NCBI RefSeq assembly: GCF_003943505.1
Contig: NZ_RJPS01000001.1
Coordinates: 274,640-338,639, forward strand
DNA: 64,000 nt
Direction: 5' to 3'
From: Streptococcus cristatus
GTDB lineage: Bacteria; Bacillota; Bacilli; Lactobacillales; Streptococcaceae
This document shows positions 46,826 through 56,160 of this stretch, in pieces. Below the pieces are notes generated by a model. The model was not told where the DNA came from. It saw nothing but the letters and a program-made list of their open reading frames with translations, and searched no databases. Made by a program: the position numbers and the translations under genes. Numbering within the stretch: the first letter of the stretch is position 1; the number at the start of each line of letters is the position of its first letter.

Positions 46826-48802
46826 TTACTTATTGTCTTGGTTGGAAGAGTAGTTAGTGTTAGGGAATGATTCTACATTCTTGAAATTTTTTCCACCTTC
46901 CGAACTTGCCGCATAACCAAAGCGGTTATTTGGATTGCCTGCTGTATTGACAACTGTTGTTTGTGGAGTTTTTTCTGGCTCTGAACTAGGGGCTTCACCG
47001 TAAGATTTTGGTTGTTCAAAGACTTGGACACTTGTTATCTTACCTTTTGTAGCCGCATAGCCAAAGCGATTATTCGGATTACCTGCTGCATTTGCAACTG
47101 TTGTTTCTGGAGTTTTTTCTGACTCTGGACTAGGAGCTGGATCTTCTGGCTTCTTCTCTGGTTCTTGACCAGGAGCTGGTTTCTCTGGTTCCTTTTCAGG
47201 TTCTTTTTCTGGAGTAGATGGTTCCTTATAATCATCAGGAAGAGATGCTCTATATGGATCATCTTTACGTCCAGCTGCTGCTAATTGAGCCTGCATTTGA
47301 GCTTCATAGTTTTTGAAATATCCAAATAGACGCTCAGATCTAGCTAAAGCTTCATTGGTTACTTCTGATTCTGCAGCCTTCGCAGCTTCTTCATTTCCTT
47401 TCAACGCAGCATATTTATCATCTCTTGCTTTTTGCTCAATAATCCATTGTTTTTCCAACTCTTTCCAATGGTCTTGAACACTTTTTCCAAAGATATCTTG
47501 GTTCTTGATAGCCATTTGGTCAATATGCCATACTGTCCAGTACCATGAGTTTGGATCATAAGTAGCTGTCTGTGGTTTGAAGGCCTTGTAAGTATCCTGA
47601 ACGTTACCGTAGAAAGGCACATATGGTGTATTACGTGATGGTCCCAAACCGAGCCAAACTTTACCACCGAAAGATTTTGGCAGTTTCGGATCAATTTGGT
47701 AGACATGGGCATCGATAACATTTTCATTACCTAAAGCGTACTTGTACTGATCTTTACGAACAGCATCATTTGCCCCATCATCACCTTGTTTCTTAACGCC
47801 AATTTGATCATCCGGTACGAAACGGCCATTCAAATGTTCAAAGCGGTTCCGTTGCATAGCAAAGGCATCTTCAAGAGTGAATTTCTTGTTTGGATCTGTT
47901 GGAGAGCGGAAAAGTTCATACTCTTCATCTTCGTAAGTAATTTTAGATTTTGGATCAAGAAGTGTGATTCCTGCATACGTACGAGAACGGTCGCCTTCTG
48001 CATATTTTTCAGGTCCGTATGATTTAGCAATATGGAAATTACCATCTTTATCTGTCTTGTAGTTTCCTGCTTCTTTGGCTACTTTCTCTACATCTTCAGA
48101 AGCAATAACATTTTCTTTGTCCTTCAAATCTACATGGCCAAGGTAATAAGTATTAGCAAATACCGCGTATTTATCTTCTGGCACTTTCACGGCTACGTAT
48201 TGGTGGCCAGACAAGATTTCCATGTACCAAGTCTCTTTTTGATCGGCAACCACCACTGTATTCCCTTCAGCAGAGCCCTTTTCTTGAATGACTTTTCCAA
48301 GCAATTCGATTGCTTCACGAGCTGTTTTGGCACGTGGCAGAACCACATCTAGCATAGCAGCTTCTGCCAAGCCATCTGCTTTCAGAGGGTCTTTTTCAAG
48401 AACTTTTTTATTTGGAATTGCTGTGACTGTGGACGACATAGAAACACCTGCTTCATTAAAGCCATGTTCTCCAAAAGCACCGTTACTACCATCACCACGC
48501 GCAGAATCATAGGTTGCAGTATATTTCATTTCGCTGGCTGCACGTGGATAGGTAAAACCATTGGACTCATCCACAATCTGGTCGCCTTCCTTATATTTCT
48601 TAGCTTCCACAACAACATAGTTTTTGTTGTGCTTGCCACCATTCGGGTAGTAAGGATAGTCTTCTGTACGACCAAAAAGTGTTGATCCATCCTTAGTCAA
48701 ATGCCGACCAATAATGAAGCCACAGCAGGCTTGCACAGCTTGGATAGGTAAGAGCATGATTGCCATTAATGAAATAGCAATTTTAAAGATTGTCTTCTTC
48801 AT
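46826..48802 (-). CDS. Secreted C69-family dipeptidase, AbpB-like, with C-terminal repeats
   Basis: 658 residues. A signal peptide (1-25, ending AVQA) is followed directly by C26-C27, the position of the N-terminal nucleophile Cys of C69 peptidases. The catalytic domain spans about 26-500 (GRTEDYPYYPNGGKHNKNY, FGEHGFNEAGVSMSST). A charged helix and a Pro/Glu-rich spacer (EPEKEPEKPAPGQEPEKK) follow, then two tandem AGNPNNRFGYAA units about 48 residues apart. No LPxTG is present. Size and layout recall S. gordonii amylase-binding protein B, a dipeptidase; amylase binding here is only a hypothesis. Confidence 0.85.
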   Translation of the reverse strand: MKKTIFKIAISLMAIMLLPIQAVQACCGFIIGRHLTKDGSTLFGRTEDYPYYPNGGKHNKNYVVVEAKKYKEGDQIVDESNGFTYPRAASEMKYTATYDSARGDGSNGAFGEHGFNEAGVSMSSTVTAIPNKKVLEKDPLKADGLAEAAMLDVVLPRAKTAREAIELLGKVIQEKGSAEGNTVVVADQKETWYMEILSGHQYVAVKVPEDKYAVFANTYYLGHVDLKDKENVIASEDVEKVAKEAGNYKTDKDGNFHIAKSYGPEKYAEGDRSRTYAGITLLDPKSKITYEDEEYELFRSPTDPNKKFTLEDAFAMQRNRFEHLNGRFVPDDQIGVKKQGDDGANDAVRKDQYKYALGNENVIDAHVYQIDPKLPKSFGGKVWLGLGPSRNTPYVPFYGNVQDTYKAFKPQTATYDPNSWYWTVWHIDQMAIKNQDIFGKSVQDHWKELEKQWIIEQKARDDKYAALKGNEEAAKAAESEVTNEALARSERLFGYFKNYEAQMQAQLAAAGRKDDPYRASLPDDYKEPSTPEKEPEKEPEKPAPGQEPEKKPEDPAPSPESEKTPETTVANAAGNPNNRFGYAATKGKITSVQVFEQPKSYGEAPSSEPEKTPQTTVVNTAGNPNNRFGYAASSEGGKNFKNVESFPNTNYSSNQDNK

Positions 48803-48823
48803 TATGAACTCCTTTTTATTTTT

Positions 48824-48836
48824 GGGGGATGCCCCC
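48824..48836 (-). other. GC-rich hairpin in the dipeptidase 5' leader
   Basis: GGGGG-ATG-CCCCC, a tight stem of five G:C pairs between the promoter and the AAGGAG ribosome site. There is no T-run. It may stabilise the mRNA. Confidence 0.5.
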
Positions 48837-48852
48837 GGATGTTTATAGTTCT

Positions 48853-48891
48853 AGTATAGTCCTTTTTAGGTCTTTTTGCAAGCGCTTACAA
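48853..48891 (-). promoter_or_regulatory. Dipeptidase promoter with perfect cre over the -35
   Basis: Leftward TATACT (48858-48853) and TTGCAA (48881-48876) with a 17-bp spacer. TTGCAAGCGCTTACAA (48876-48891) matches every fixed position of the cre consensus and overlaps the -35. This predicts strong CcpA repression on preferred sugars. Confidence 0.8.
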
Positions 48892-49053
48892 AAATGTTTT
48901 TTTTATACCTTTTACAGATAGAAAATAGAGAAAACATACATTGATGAAAAAGTAGAGATAGAAACATTCCCAGTTTATTCCTAATATATGACTGATTATA
49001 CCTCTTTAAAGTAAAATCCCTTACTTCATAAAAATCATATTTATAAAAAGAAT

Positions 49054-49222
49054 GAGAGTGCGACAGAAATCGGTAATTCGTTAGAATTCGATTTCGTTGT
49101 CCCACCTCCGCACAGTTGAGTAGGACTGTAAAAGCTGATGAAATCAGCCTAGTAGAGACCACTCAACCACTGCGTCTCGCTCGACAATCCAAATACAATT
49201 GAGAGGCTAGGACTTTTGTCCT
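49054..49222 (-). repeat. Dispersed palindromic intergenic repeat, copy 2
   Basis: The reverse complement matches 12468-12630 with few differences, including the TTGGATTGTCGAGC and CGAAATCGAATTCTAAC blocks and the same nested palindrome. It lies between the dipeptidase promoter and the rhomboid gene. Confidence 0.7.
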
Positions 49223-49229
49223 AGCCTCT
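49202..49229. terminator. Hairpin after rhomboid gene
   Basis: Perfect 12-bp stem AGAGGCTAGGAC / GTCCTAGCCTCT with a 4-nt loop, 12 nt past the rhomboid stop. T-richness after it is poor. It coincides with the edge of the dispersed repeat. Confidence 0.5.
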
Positions 49230-49240
49230 AAGTTCATTTC

Positions 49241-49924
49241 TCAAAAAATTGGTCGCTGAAAAGTCAGAAACATCAGAATAGCTGCTAATCCAAGGTAGGC
49301 TGCCAATGCTGAAAACCGTTGAGGCTTGCTAAAAGCGTAGCGCTCTCCCGAAATTGGTAAGATCACAGCTCCTAAAGCTCCACCGACTAGACCGCCCAAG
49401 TGGCCTGCAAGACTAATTCCCGGTAAAAAACTAATGATAAGATTGACAGCCAGCAGGCTCATATAGGACTGACCCAGCTGCTGCAGATAGTAGTTTCTCG
49501 TAGCATAACGAAGCACAACAACGGAAGCAAAAAGGCCGAAAAGAGCAGTAGAAGCTCCAGCTGCCAGGCTTTCGGGTGAAAAATAGACAACAAATAAGTT
49601 CCCCATCACCCCAGACATGAGATAGAGCAATAAGAATTTCCATGGTCCGAAAATATCTTCTATCTGACGACCAAGGAAATAGAGCGTCAGCATATTGACC
49701 ACAAAATGCTCCAAACCAATGTGGATAAAAATAGCAGCAAAAACCCGCCAAAATTCCATAGGCGTCTCTTGGATTGTATAGCCACGTACTGCCCCAAAGT
49801 AAGACAAGGCTTCCGTACTACTATATTGGAAACCGTAGAAAAGAAACATTAAAGCAAAGACAAGGCTTGTTATGATCAATAAAATACTTGTCACGGGATA
49901 GTCTCTATCAAAGATTTGTTTCAT
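49241..49924 (-). CDS. Rhomboid family intramembrane serine protease
   Basis: 227 residues with about six membrane segments. The catalytic dyad is visible: S125 in AGASTALFG and H175 in SLAGHLGGLVGG, with the supporting HFVVN motif at 73-77. Rhomboids cleave membrane proteins within or near the bilayer; substrates are unknown. The start overlaps the fthC stop by 17 nt, as is common in streptococci. Confidence 0.92.
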   Translation of the reverse strand: MKQIFDRDYPVTSILLIITSLVFALMFLFYGFQYSSTEALSYFGAVRGYTIQETPMEFWRVFAAIFIHIGLEHFVVNMLTLYFLGRQIEDIFGPWKFLLLYLMSGVMGNLFVVYFSPESLAAGASTALFGLFASVVVLRYATRNYYLQQLGQSYMSLLAVNLIISFLPGISLAGHLGGLVGGALGAVILPISGERYAFSKPQRFSALAAYLGLAAILMFLTFQRPIF

Positions 49925-50444
49925 AAACGAGTAACTCCTTTACCGCAACATCATGTTGAGTTGGTAGAAATTCTGCCTGTTGGACTGCATAAATAGTGCT
50001 GATGGATGCTCCTTTATAATCAGCCAGATAGCGGTCATAGTAGCCACCGCCGTAACCAATTCGAAAACCTTGAGAATTGAAGACCACACCCGGCACATGA
50101 ATCAGATCAATTTCTGTCTTATCAACAGCCTCTTCACTTATTGGCTCCAGCAGACCAAAAGAGCTTTTTTGCAGGCGACTTTCATCATAGTCCACAAATA
50201 TCATCCGACCCTGGCCATAGGTCTTAGGCACTAAAACCCGCTTACCATCCAACTGAGCCTGCTTGATAAAGGCTGCGATAGAGACTTCATGCGGCATAGA
50301 AAGATAGGTAGCAATAACCTGAGCTTCTTGATAAGCTGCTGAACTGAGCAAGTGCTGGGTCAGCCAGCTATCTGCCAGCTCTTTTTCTTTTCCCGACAGT
50401 TTCTTCATTTGCTTTAGTACAGTTTGTCTCAGCTCTTTTTTCAT
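49908..50444 (-). CDS. 5-formyltetrahydrofolate cyclo-ligase
   Basis: 178 residues from ATG 50444; a GTG at 50453 is possible but too close to the ribosome site. Family motifs: the MKKELRQTVLKQMK start, ATYLSMPHEVS, and FRIGYGGGYYDRYL (about 130-143), which binds ATP phosphate. It converts 5-formyl-THF to 5,10-methenyl-THF in one-carbon metabolism. Lies between the diaminopimelate genes and the rhomboid gene, all leftward. Confidence 0.92.
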   Translation of the reverse strand: MKKELRQTVLKQMKKLSGKEKELADSWLTQHLLSSAAYQEAQVIATYLSMPHEVSIAAFIKQAQLDGKRVLVPKTYGQGRMIFVDYDESRLQKSSFGLLEPISEEAVDKTEIDLIHVPGVVFNSQGFRIGYGGGYYDRYLADYKGASISTIYAVQQAEFLPTQHDVAVKELLVYETNL

Positions 50445-50463
50445 ACGGCTCACCCCACCTTTT

Positions 50464-51597
50464 TTATCTTTCGTTGATTTTATAATCTAGGAATTTCCCA
50501 ATCTTTTCAATAGCAAAGGGCAGTGCTGCCTCGTCCGGTGTCATCTTGGGATGATGGAGGGCATAGGGACTGTCCACTCCCAGCCAGAACATGACGCCCT
50601 TGACCTTGCTGAGCAAATAACCGAAATCCTCGCCTGTCATAGCCGGCGCAATATCAATCAGCTCCACTCCTTCTTCCTTCTGGAAAAAGTCCATCAATTC
50701 GTCTGCTAGACTAGGATCATTTTCCACAGGCAGATAGCCACCTTGCTTGAGTTCCAAGTCCAATTCCAGACCAAAGCTTTGGGCTATGCCCTCTGCTATT
50801 TCCCGTAAGCGCTTCTGAGTCAAGAGGTTCATTTCCTGAGTCAGAGTCCGAATGGTGCCATGCAGAAAGGCCGTTTCTGCGATGACATTGTTGGTCGTGC
50901 CAGCATGGAGCGAACCAAAGGTCACAACTGCCCCCTCGATAGGATCGACATTGCGGCTGACAATGGTCTGCACCTGGGTGATAAAGTAGCTAGCCGCCAC
51001 CAAAGCATCATTGGCTTCATGAGGAAAAGCCGCATGGCCTCCTTTCCCCTTAAGAGTCAGCTTGACTTCACAGGTACCAGCAAAAAGCGTTCCTCTATTA
51101 GTGGCAATATCACCAACCTTGAGGTCCGGTCGCACATGAAGTCCGTAAAATTCATCTGGCAGCCAGTCGCCAAAAGCACCGTCTTCGTACATGAGCATGC
51201 CGCCAGCTTCATTTTCCTCAGCAGGCTGAAAGAGAAAGAGTAGATTATGGGTAGGCTGAGCGCTCACAGCTTGTTCCAGCAGGCCTAGAGCGACCGTCAT
51301 GTGCATATCGTGTCCACAGGCATGCATCCGACCTTCATGGGTACTAGCAAAGTCCAGACCTGTCTCCTCGACAATCGGAAGACCATCGATATCCGTCCGC
51401 CAACCAATCGTCTTATCGGGTGAACTTCCCTTGATAAAGACCAAAATACCCGTCCGCCAAGTTCGGATTTCCACAAAGTCTAGACCTGCTGTCAGTCCAT
51501 CAATGACCTGCATCAGGTAGGCATGAGTCTTGTATTCTTCCAGACCGATTTCTGGTATCTGGTGTAAATCACGGCGAATGTTCAGATAATCAAGCAT
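50464..51597 (-). CDS. N-acetyldiaminopimelate deacetylase
   Basis: 377 residues of the M20 amidohydrolase family: metal motif [15 protein letters not shown] (about 92-106), [12 protein letters not shown] (139-150), [11 protein letters not shown] near 321. It removes acetate from N-acetyl-LL-diaminopimelate in the acetylase branch of lysine and peptidoglycan precursor synthesis. It follows dapH in the same operon, which fixes the specific role within a broad family. Confidence 0.9.
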   Translation of the reverse strand: MLDYLNIRRDLHQIPEIGLEEYKTHAYLMQVIDGLTAGLDFVEIRTWRTGILVFIKGSSPDKTIGWRTDIDGLPIVEETGLDFASTHEGRMHACGHDMHMTVALGLLEQAVSAQPTHNLLFLFQPAEENEAGGMLMYEDGAFGDWLPDEFYGLHVRPDLKVGDIATNRGTLFAGTCEVKLTLKGKGGHAAFPHEANDALVAASYFITQVQTIVSRNVDPIEGAVVTFGSLHAGTTNNVIAETAFLHGTIRTLTQEMNLLTQKRLREIAEGIAQSFGLELDLELKQGGYLPVENDPSLADELMDFFQKEEGVELIDIAPAMTGEDFGYLLSKVKGVMFWLGVDSPYALHHPKMTPDEAALPFAIEKIGKFLDYKINER

Positions 51598-51683
51598 TTT
51601 TCTTTCCTTTAAAATCTTGTCAGTACAAACAAAGAGTCAGACCGCCCCGATGAAGTTCAAGGGCGGCTATCTTTTAACCAATA

Positions 51684-52382
51684 TTAAAGAGTACGCAGAG
51701 CGTCTTCCAGGGCTGTCTTCTGCTGGGTCTTCTCGTCAATGGTCTTGATAACTCGTGCTGGAACGCCAGCAACTACTACGTTTTCCGGAACATCCTGGGT
51801 CACAATCGCACCAGCCGCAACAACGGAACCACTGCCAATTTGTACACCTTCAATCACAACCGCATTGGCACCAATCAGCACGTTATCTCCGACCCGAACT
51901 GGCTCAGCGCTAGCTGGCTCAATGACTCCCGCCAGAACAGCACCAGCACCGACATGACTGTTTTTGCCGACAATCGCTCGGCCGCCCAGAATAGCACCCA
52001 TATCAATCATGGTCCCAGCACCAATTTCTGCACCGATATTGATGACTGCCCCCATCATGATGACAGCATTATCACCAATTTCAACTTGGTCACGGATAAT
52101 AGCACCCGGCTCAATGCGGGCATTGATGTCACGCTTATTCAAAAGCGGCACCGCTGAATTGCGGGCATCCTGCTCTACGACATAGGTCTTATTTTCCTCT
52201 AAGTTCACTAGGAGCGGCTTGATTTCTTCCCAGTCTCCAAAAAGAACATTGCCTAACTTCACAACAGACCAAGGAATCAAACCGTGCAATTCTCCATCAA
52301 AAGTTACCTTGACAGGAGTTTTTTTCTTGGCATCAGCGATAAATTGGATAATTTCTTGAGCGTTCATTTTCGTAGCAGACAT
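51684..52382 (-). CDS. dapH: Tetrahydrodipicolinate N-acetyltransferase
   Basis: 232 residues. An N-terminal alpha-helical domain (about 1-85) precedes a left-handed beta-helix of hexapeptide repeats ([34 protein letters not shown] and so on, about 90-205). It acetylates tetrahydrodipicolinate. The 86-nt gap to the deacetylase holds a small hairpin (CCGCCC / GGGCGG) that may modulate readthrough. Confidence 0.93.
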   Translation of the reverse strand: MSATKMNAQEIIQFIADAKKKTPVKVTFDGELHGLIPWSVVKLGNVLFGDWEEIKPLLVNLEENKTYVVEQDARNSAVPLLNKRDINARIEPGAIIRDQVEIGDNAVIMMGAVINIGAEIGAGTMIDMGAILGGRAIVGKNSHVGAGAVLAGVIEPASAEPVRVGDNVLIGANAVVIEGVQIGSGSVVAAGAIVTQDVPENVVVAGVPARVIKTIDEKTQQKTALEDALRTL

Positions 52383-52505
52383 GGCGTCACCTCTTTGTTC
52401 TTTCTATTCTTTGTTGGGAGAAGATAGTCCCTCTCCTATCTCTTTTATTTCTCTATTATAACACAATTCGGCTATACAGTTAGGACTTTATTAGCAGCTA
52501 GTATG

Positions 52506-52702
52506 CTATTTAGTCTCTTTAAGTTTATTCAGATGAAATTGGCCATCCTTTCCCTTTACAAAGTTTAGTCGGTACCTGCCTTGTTCCCTCTTTGGCATTT
52601 GCTTCAGCCACCAAACTAGACTCTTGCTTTAAGGATACCCTTGTTCTGCTAAATTTCCCCTCATGTTCCCTTCCTAATTTTTCTAAATCTCTTTTTCCCC
52701 AT
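52506..52702 (-). pseudogene. Decayed fourth copy of the tandem membrane-protein family
   Basis: Starting at ATG 52702, the frame reads M-G-K-K and then, after one extra A in a run of five, continues DLEKLGREHEGKFS, closely matching the MGKRNLEALRQKHQSKFK start of the gene at 56160. About 100 nt later, in another frame, YRLNFVKGKDGQFHLNKL ends at TAG 52508, matching the YLYLEFVLSPTGDYELTRK end of the gene at 54732. The membrane segment and most of the outer domains (roughly 250 codons) are missing. So it is a frameshifted, internally deleted remnant. Confidence 0.7.
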
Positions 52703-52757
52703 CGTCACATCTTTCTGTTACTTTAAAAACAGGAGACCATTTACCTAGTCTATTTTC

Positions 52758-53639
52758 TCAGACCGTGCTGGTCAGCAAACTTTTTAGACGGTAAAGCCCA
52801 TTCACTTCGTCAAAATACAAAGAAACAGTCATATTGTCTGTGGTTGAGTAACTTAGACTAATTGAATCAACTTGCCCCTTAACTGATTTAGAAGCATAAA
52901 TAGTTTTAGGCATCCCCAGTTCTGCTATAGCCTGTTTTACTTCCACTCCTTCTTGCCTATCTTGAGGAATAAGAGTTCGGTAATCATCGACCGATTTCGT
53001 AACTGGCCCCCAAGCATTACGAAATAATCTAACGTATACCAATGAGAGCTCTGTTCTACCCTCAACATCCCTAAACCTTAAGGTAATATCTCCTTTCTCT
53101 CCTATTAATTTATATGTCAATTCTACTAATTGGCTGCCTTTCACGCTATTATCTATGCTACCGGAACTAGCTTTTCCATACTTCTCGACAACATCCTGTG
53201 GGAGCACATTAGGTTCTTTCATCGTTTTTACCATCTGTAGTACATCTTCTATTTGGAAGTCTATTTGTCGATTCTCGTCAACAAGATTAGAATCTGCCTC
53301 AGTCAGCTGCTTTATCTTGTTTTCTGATTCTGTCGGAACAGTATTAACAGACGATATAGCTGATTGATTTCCTTCTGACTGAAAAGTTGGTCGCATATAC
53401 AAAATAATCAGTCCCACTAGAACTGCAGCAATCACTAAGAGTGTGGCATAACGAGATAGCACAGACTTTGCTAAAAACTGGCCATTAGGATTGACTGCTG
53501 ACTCTGTTCGCCGCTTTTCTTTACTTGAAAACTCAAAACCCGACTCTCGAGGGCCATCATTAGAGAAGGCTCTCTGCTTTTTTTGGTCTAAACTTGACCT
53601 TTTTCCCCATTCTCTTTGGACTTTTCTTCCTTTTCCCAT
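52758..53639 (-). CDS. Tandem-family single-pass membrane protein, copy 1
   Basis: 293 residues from ATG 53639 (GGAGAGG 6 nt upstream). A basic cytoplasmic N-terminus is followed by one membrane segment (about 68-86, LLVIAAVLVGLIILYM) and a Ser/Asn-rich linker. Two similar outer units follow: EKYGKASSG (about 158) and IAELGMPKTIY (about 235), each with beta-strand-rich sequence. The repeated (Y/L)GK(A/P)-type turns recall BamE/SmpA-like folds; that is inference. Unlike its neighbours it lacks the NLEALR motif. Function unknown; last intact gene of the leftward cluster. Confidence 0.7.
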   Translation of the reverse strand: MGKGRKVQREWGKRSSLDQKKQRAFSNDGPRESGFEFSSKEKRRTESAVNPNGQFLAKSVLSRYATLLVIAAVLVGLIILYMRPTFQSEGNQSAISSVNTVPTESENKIKQLTEADSNLVDENRQIDFQIEDVLQMVKTMKEPNVLPQDVVEKYGKASSGSIDNSVKGSQLVELTYKLIGEKGDITLRFRDVEGRTELSLVYVRLFRNAWGPVTKSVDDYRTLIPQDRQEGVEVKQAIAELGMPKTIYASKSVKGQVDSISLSYSTTDNMTVSLYFDEVNGLYRLKSLLTSTV

Positions 53640-53751
53640 CCTCATCCTCTCCAAGGAACCTAAGTTCCTCTTGTTTTTCTAGTAATTCCTGTCTTTCCGC
53701 TAAAAACAACTTCTGCTAAATAAGCCAAGCTCTAGCACCAAGCACTTCCTA

Positions 53752-54732
53752 TCAATAAACACTCTTCCGAGTCAACTCATAGTCACCTGTTGGACTTAAG
53801 ACAAACTCTAAATAGAGATATCTTCCATCTTTTAGTTTATATTTGATGTAAACTGTCGTTTGATTCTTATAGTCTGCCGACTTATTGATAACTTGTGGCA
53901 CACCAAATCGTTCTAATACTGCTTGTAAATTTTTACTTGGTGCTGATTTATCCACAGTAAAATCCTGAAAATCTTCCTCAATCCATAAATCCGAATGAGT
54001 TGATTGAGACTGGCTAAGCAATCCTTCCCCTCGAATTGTATTCAGCCGATACTGATCTCCGATAAGATTGAAATAGAGCTTGACGATTTGCCCTCCACCT
54101 GATGAGAGATAAAAAAGGTAGAGAGCCTTTTCTTCTCCATCTTTAGCCACACTTCCCGAACTTGCTTTTCCATATTGTTCAGCAATTTCCTCTGCTGTCG
54201 GAGACAGTTGCTCACTCGCCCCCTGCCCAGGCGAAGAAACGTGCAGAGATAGGACATCCTCGAAAGTCCAAGTCATATTTTCTGGCTCCTTGTCAGCACT
54301 AGAAGCCGATGATGCCGACTCCTCTTGCTCCGAAGCTTCCCATTCGCTAGACGAAGAGTCTGCAACGTAAGCAGAAGCTATATTTTCTTGGCTCGATTCC
54401 CAGCTTATTTGGTCAATACTTCTGTCCCGAGTACTCACATTTGAAAGAAAACGATAGAGTAAAAGAAGGGCTAATGATAGCAAGACCAGACTCATCAAAG
54501 CACCAGCTAGAGACTTAACATTCCCCTTCTTTCTTGTTCTAAGGCTCTTCGATCTCCAACCACTTTTGACTCCAAACTGCTTCTCTCCTAGCTTTTCTTT
54601 CCTTGCTTCTTCCTTTGTCTGCTCGAGGGCAGTTCCTCCCCTTTCCCGCTGATTCCTGACTGACGAAGTGTTTCTGGCTTTAAACTTGGATTTGTGCTCC
54701 CGCCTCAATGCTTCTAAATTTCTATCTTTCAC
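53752..54732 (-). CDS. Tandem-family single-pass membrane protein, copy 2
   Basis: 326 residues from GTG 54732, chosen because it aligns VKDRNLEALRREHKSKFK with the start of the next gene. A long basic tail (about 1-70) precedes a membrane segment (about 75-95, SLAGALMSLVLLSLALLLLY). A Ser/Glu-rich linker (SSSEWEASEQEESASSASS) follows, then two outer units starting EQYGKASSG (about 186) and LERFGVPQVI (about 278). No enzymatic motif or cell-wall anchor. Spacing to copy 3 is 75 nt, suggesting one operon. Confidence 0.7.
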   Translation of the reverse strand: MKDRNLEALRREHKSKFKARNTSSVRNQRERGGTALEQTKEEARKEKLGEKQFGVKSGWRSKSLRTRKKGNVKSLAGALMSLVLLSLALLLLYRFLSNVSTRDRSIDQISWESSQENIASAYVADSSSSEWEASEQEESASSASSADKEPENMTWTFEDVLSLHVSSPGQGASEQLSPTAEEIAEQYGKASSGSVAKDGEEKALYLFYLSSGGGQIVKLYFNLIGDQYRLNTIRGEGLLSQSQSTHSDLWIEEDFQDFTVDKSAPSKNLQAVLERFGVPQVINKSADYKNQTTVYIKYKLKDGRYLYLEFVLSPTGDYELTRKSVY

Positions 54733-54807
54733 CTTTTCACCTATCAACTAAATACTTGATTGCTCATTCCCTTTCTACAAACGGCTGATTCTCCTGCTAG
54801 GCAAGTA

Positions 54808-56160
54808 CTACTGAGCACCTGCATCTCCCGCTTCACTTTCCAAACCTAGACTCTCTGTCAATTGATAGCTTTGAGAGTTTTTATTTTTAAAAGAAAAACC
54901 GACCTTCTGACCATCCTCTAAACGGTAATAAATCGATAGAGTAGCATTGCTCAAGATTCCCCCATGCCAATCGAGGCGCTCTGGAAGTCCCAACTGACTG
55001 ACAATCTCTTGATAGGTCTTTCCTTTCCCTATACCAGAAAGATCTTGACGAGTGAGCTGAGCATTTCGGTTAGGCAGTTGCGTACTACTGAGATGCGTAC
55101 ATTTTAGGGATTCCAACTTAAGAGTTTCAGAAGGACCAAGATAGCTCTTAAAAGAGAGGTTAACTTTCGCTTCTGTCCCTGCTTGTGAATAGTTTAAATC
55201 TATTGTCTTGATTAGGTCATCTTGGTTCGTTTCCCTACCAGATTCAGCTTTCCCTAACTTTGCAACCACCTCGTCGACCTTTGTCAGATTTGGAACCGAT
55301 GAAGTGAAGTCTGAGAATAAAGAAGTGATATCATCATAGGTGATATGAAACTGATACTCCTCTTTCTTAGCAATCCATTCTGGACGATTATCAGATTTTA
55401 AATCTTGATCCTTTCCATATGAGTCTAACATACGAGAAATAGCTGCAGCTTCTTCCATGCGTTTTATATCATCATTCTTTTTCCACTGCTCTACTATGCT
55501 ATACATTGAGGCTATAATCCCCAAACTAGAAAGTAGCATCACCCTTATCTTAGAAAAGATTCCTCGTTTTTTCTTCCTAAACTCTACTTTATCTGTCTCT
55601 CTAGCAAGCTCATTGGAGCTTATTCGCGGAGAAAGCTTGGTCTGCTTTGCTTCAGTTACAAGGCCTGACATCGGCTGGATAGCTTGATTTCCACGAAGGA
55701 GTTGGTTCTGTTTTTTAGCTTTCAGTGATTCTAAGCTAGAAATGAGACGCTTTAGCTCCCTCTGCTTTAATTCCAACAAATTCTTTGACAGAAGCGACAG
55801 AGGCTCCTTCACCTGCTGAGCTCCTTCTAACTGCTCAGAAAACACCGGCTGGTCTTGAGAATTTATTTTAGTCCCATAGCCGTTTTTGTCCTCTATCGAA
55901 GAAATGTCAGACAGCTCATTGCTTGAGCTCTCTATTGGAAATACCACTTTTGATGGAGACCAAACGGAGGAACGAGCTTGATTTTCTTCTGCCCCTCCCT
56001 GCGCTTCTTGCAATCCCGCAGACGGTTTGATATGTTTGTCTCCCTTGGTTTTCCATTTGGATAGAAAGGATGGTTGGCTATCTGCTGGCTTTTTCGTTTG
56101 AGCCTTCTTGAATTTCGATTGATGTTTCTGCCTCAAAGCTTCCAGATTTCTCTTTCCCAT
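54808..56160 (-). CDS. Tandem-family single-pass membrane protein, copy 3
   Basis: 450 residues from ATG 56160 (AGGAGG 4-5 nt upstream). Starts MGKRNLEALRQKHQSKFKK. The cytoplasmic part is longer than in its relatives (about 200 residues) and includes a predicted coiled coil (LLELKQRELKRLISSLESL, about 130-150). The membrane segment is at about 205-222, followed by a charged linker and two outer units at VAKLGKAESG (about 303) and SQLGLPERLDW (about 395). First gene of the cluster. Not recognised as any named family; possibly an envelope or signalling scaffold, without evidence. Confidence 0.7.
   Translation of the reverse strand: MGKRNLEALRQKHQSKFKKAQTKKPADSQPSFLSKWKTKGDKHIKPSAGLQEAQGGAEENQARSSVWSPSKVVFPIESSSNELSDISSIEDKNGYGTKINSQDQPVFSEQLEGAQQVKEPLSLLSKNLLELKQRELKRLISSLESLKAKKQNQLLRGNQAIQPMSGLVTEAKQTKLSPRISSNELARETDKVEFRKKKRGIFSKIRVMLLSSLGIIASMYSIVEQWKKNDDIKRMEEAAAISRMLDSYGKDQDLKSDNRPEWIAKKEEYQFHITYDDITSLFSDFTSSVPNLTKVDEVVAKLGKAESGRETNQDDLIKTIDLNYSQAGTEAKVNLSFKSYLGPSETLKLESLKCTHLSSTQLPNRNAQLTRQDLSGIGKGKTYQEIVSQLGLPERLDWHGGILSNATLSIYYRLEDGQKVGFSFKNKNSQSYQLTESLGLESEAGDAGAQ

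Noticed and set aside
48866-49162. 98-codon leftward frame upstream of the dipeptidase
   Set aside because: It covers the cre, the promoter and part of the dispersed repeat and has no convincing ribosome site.
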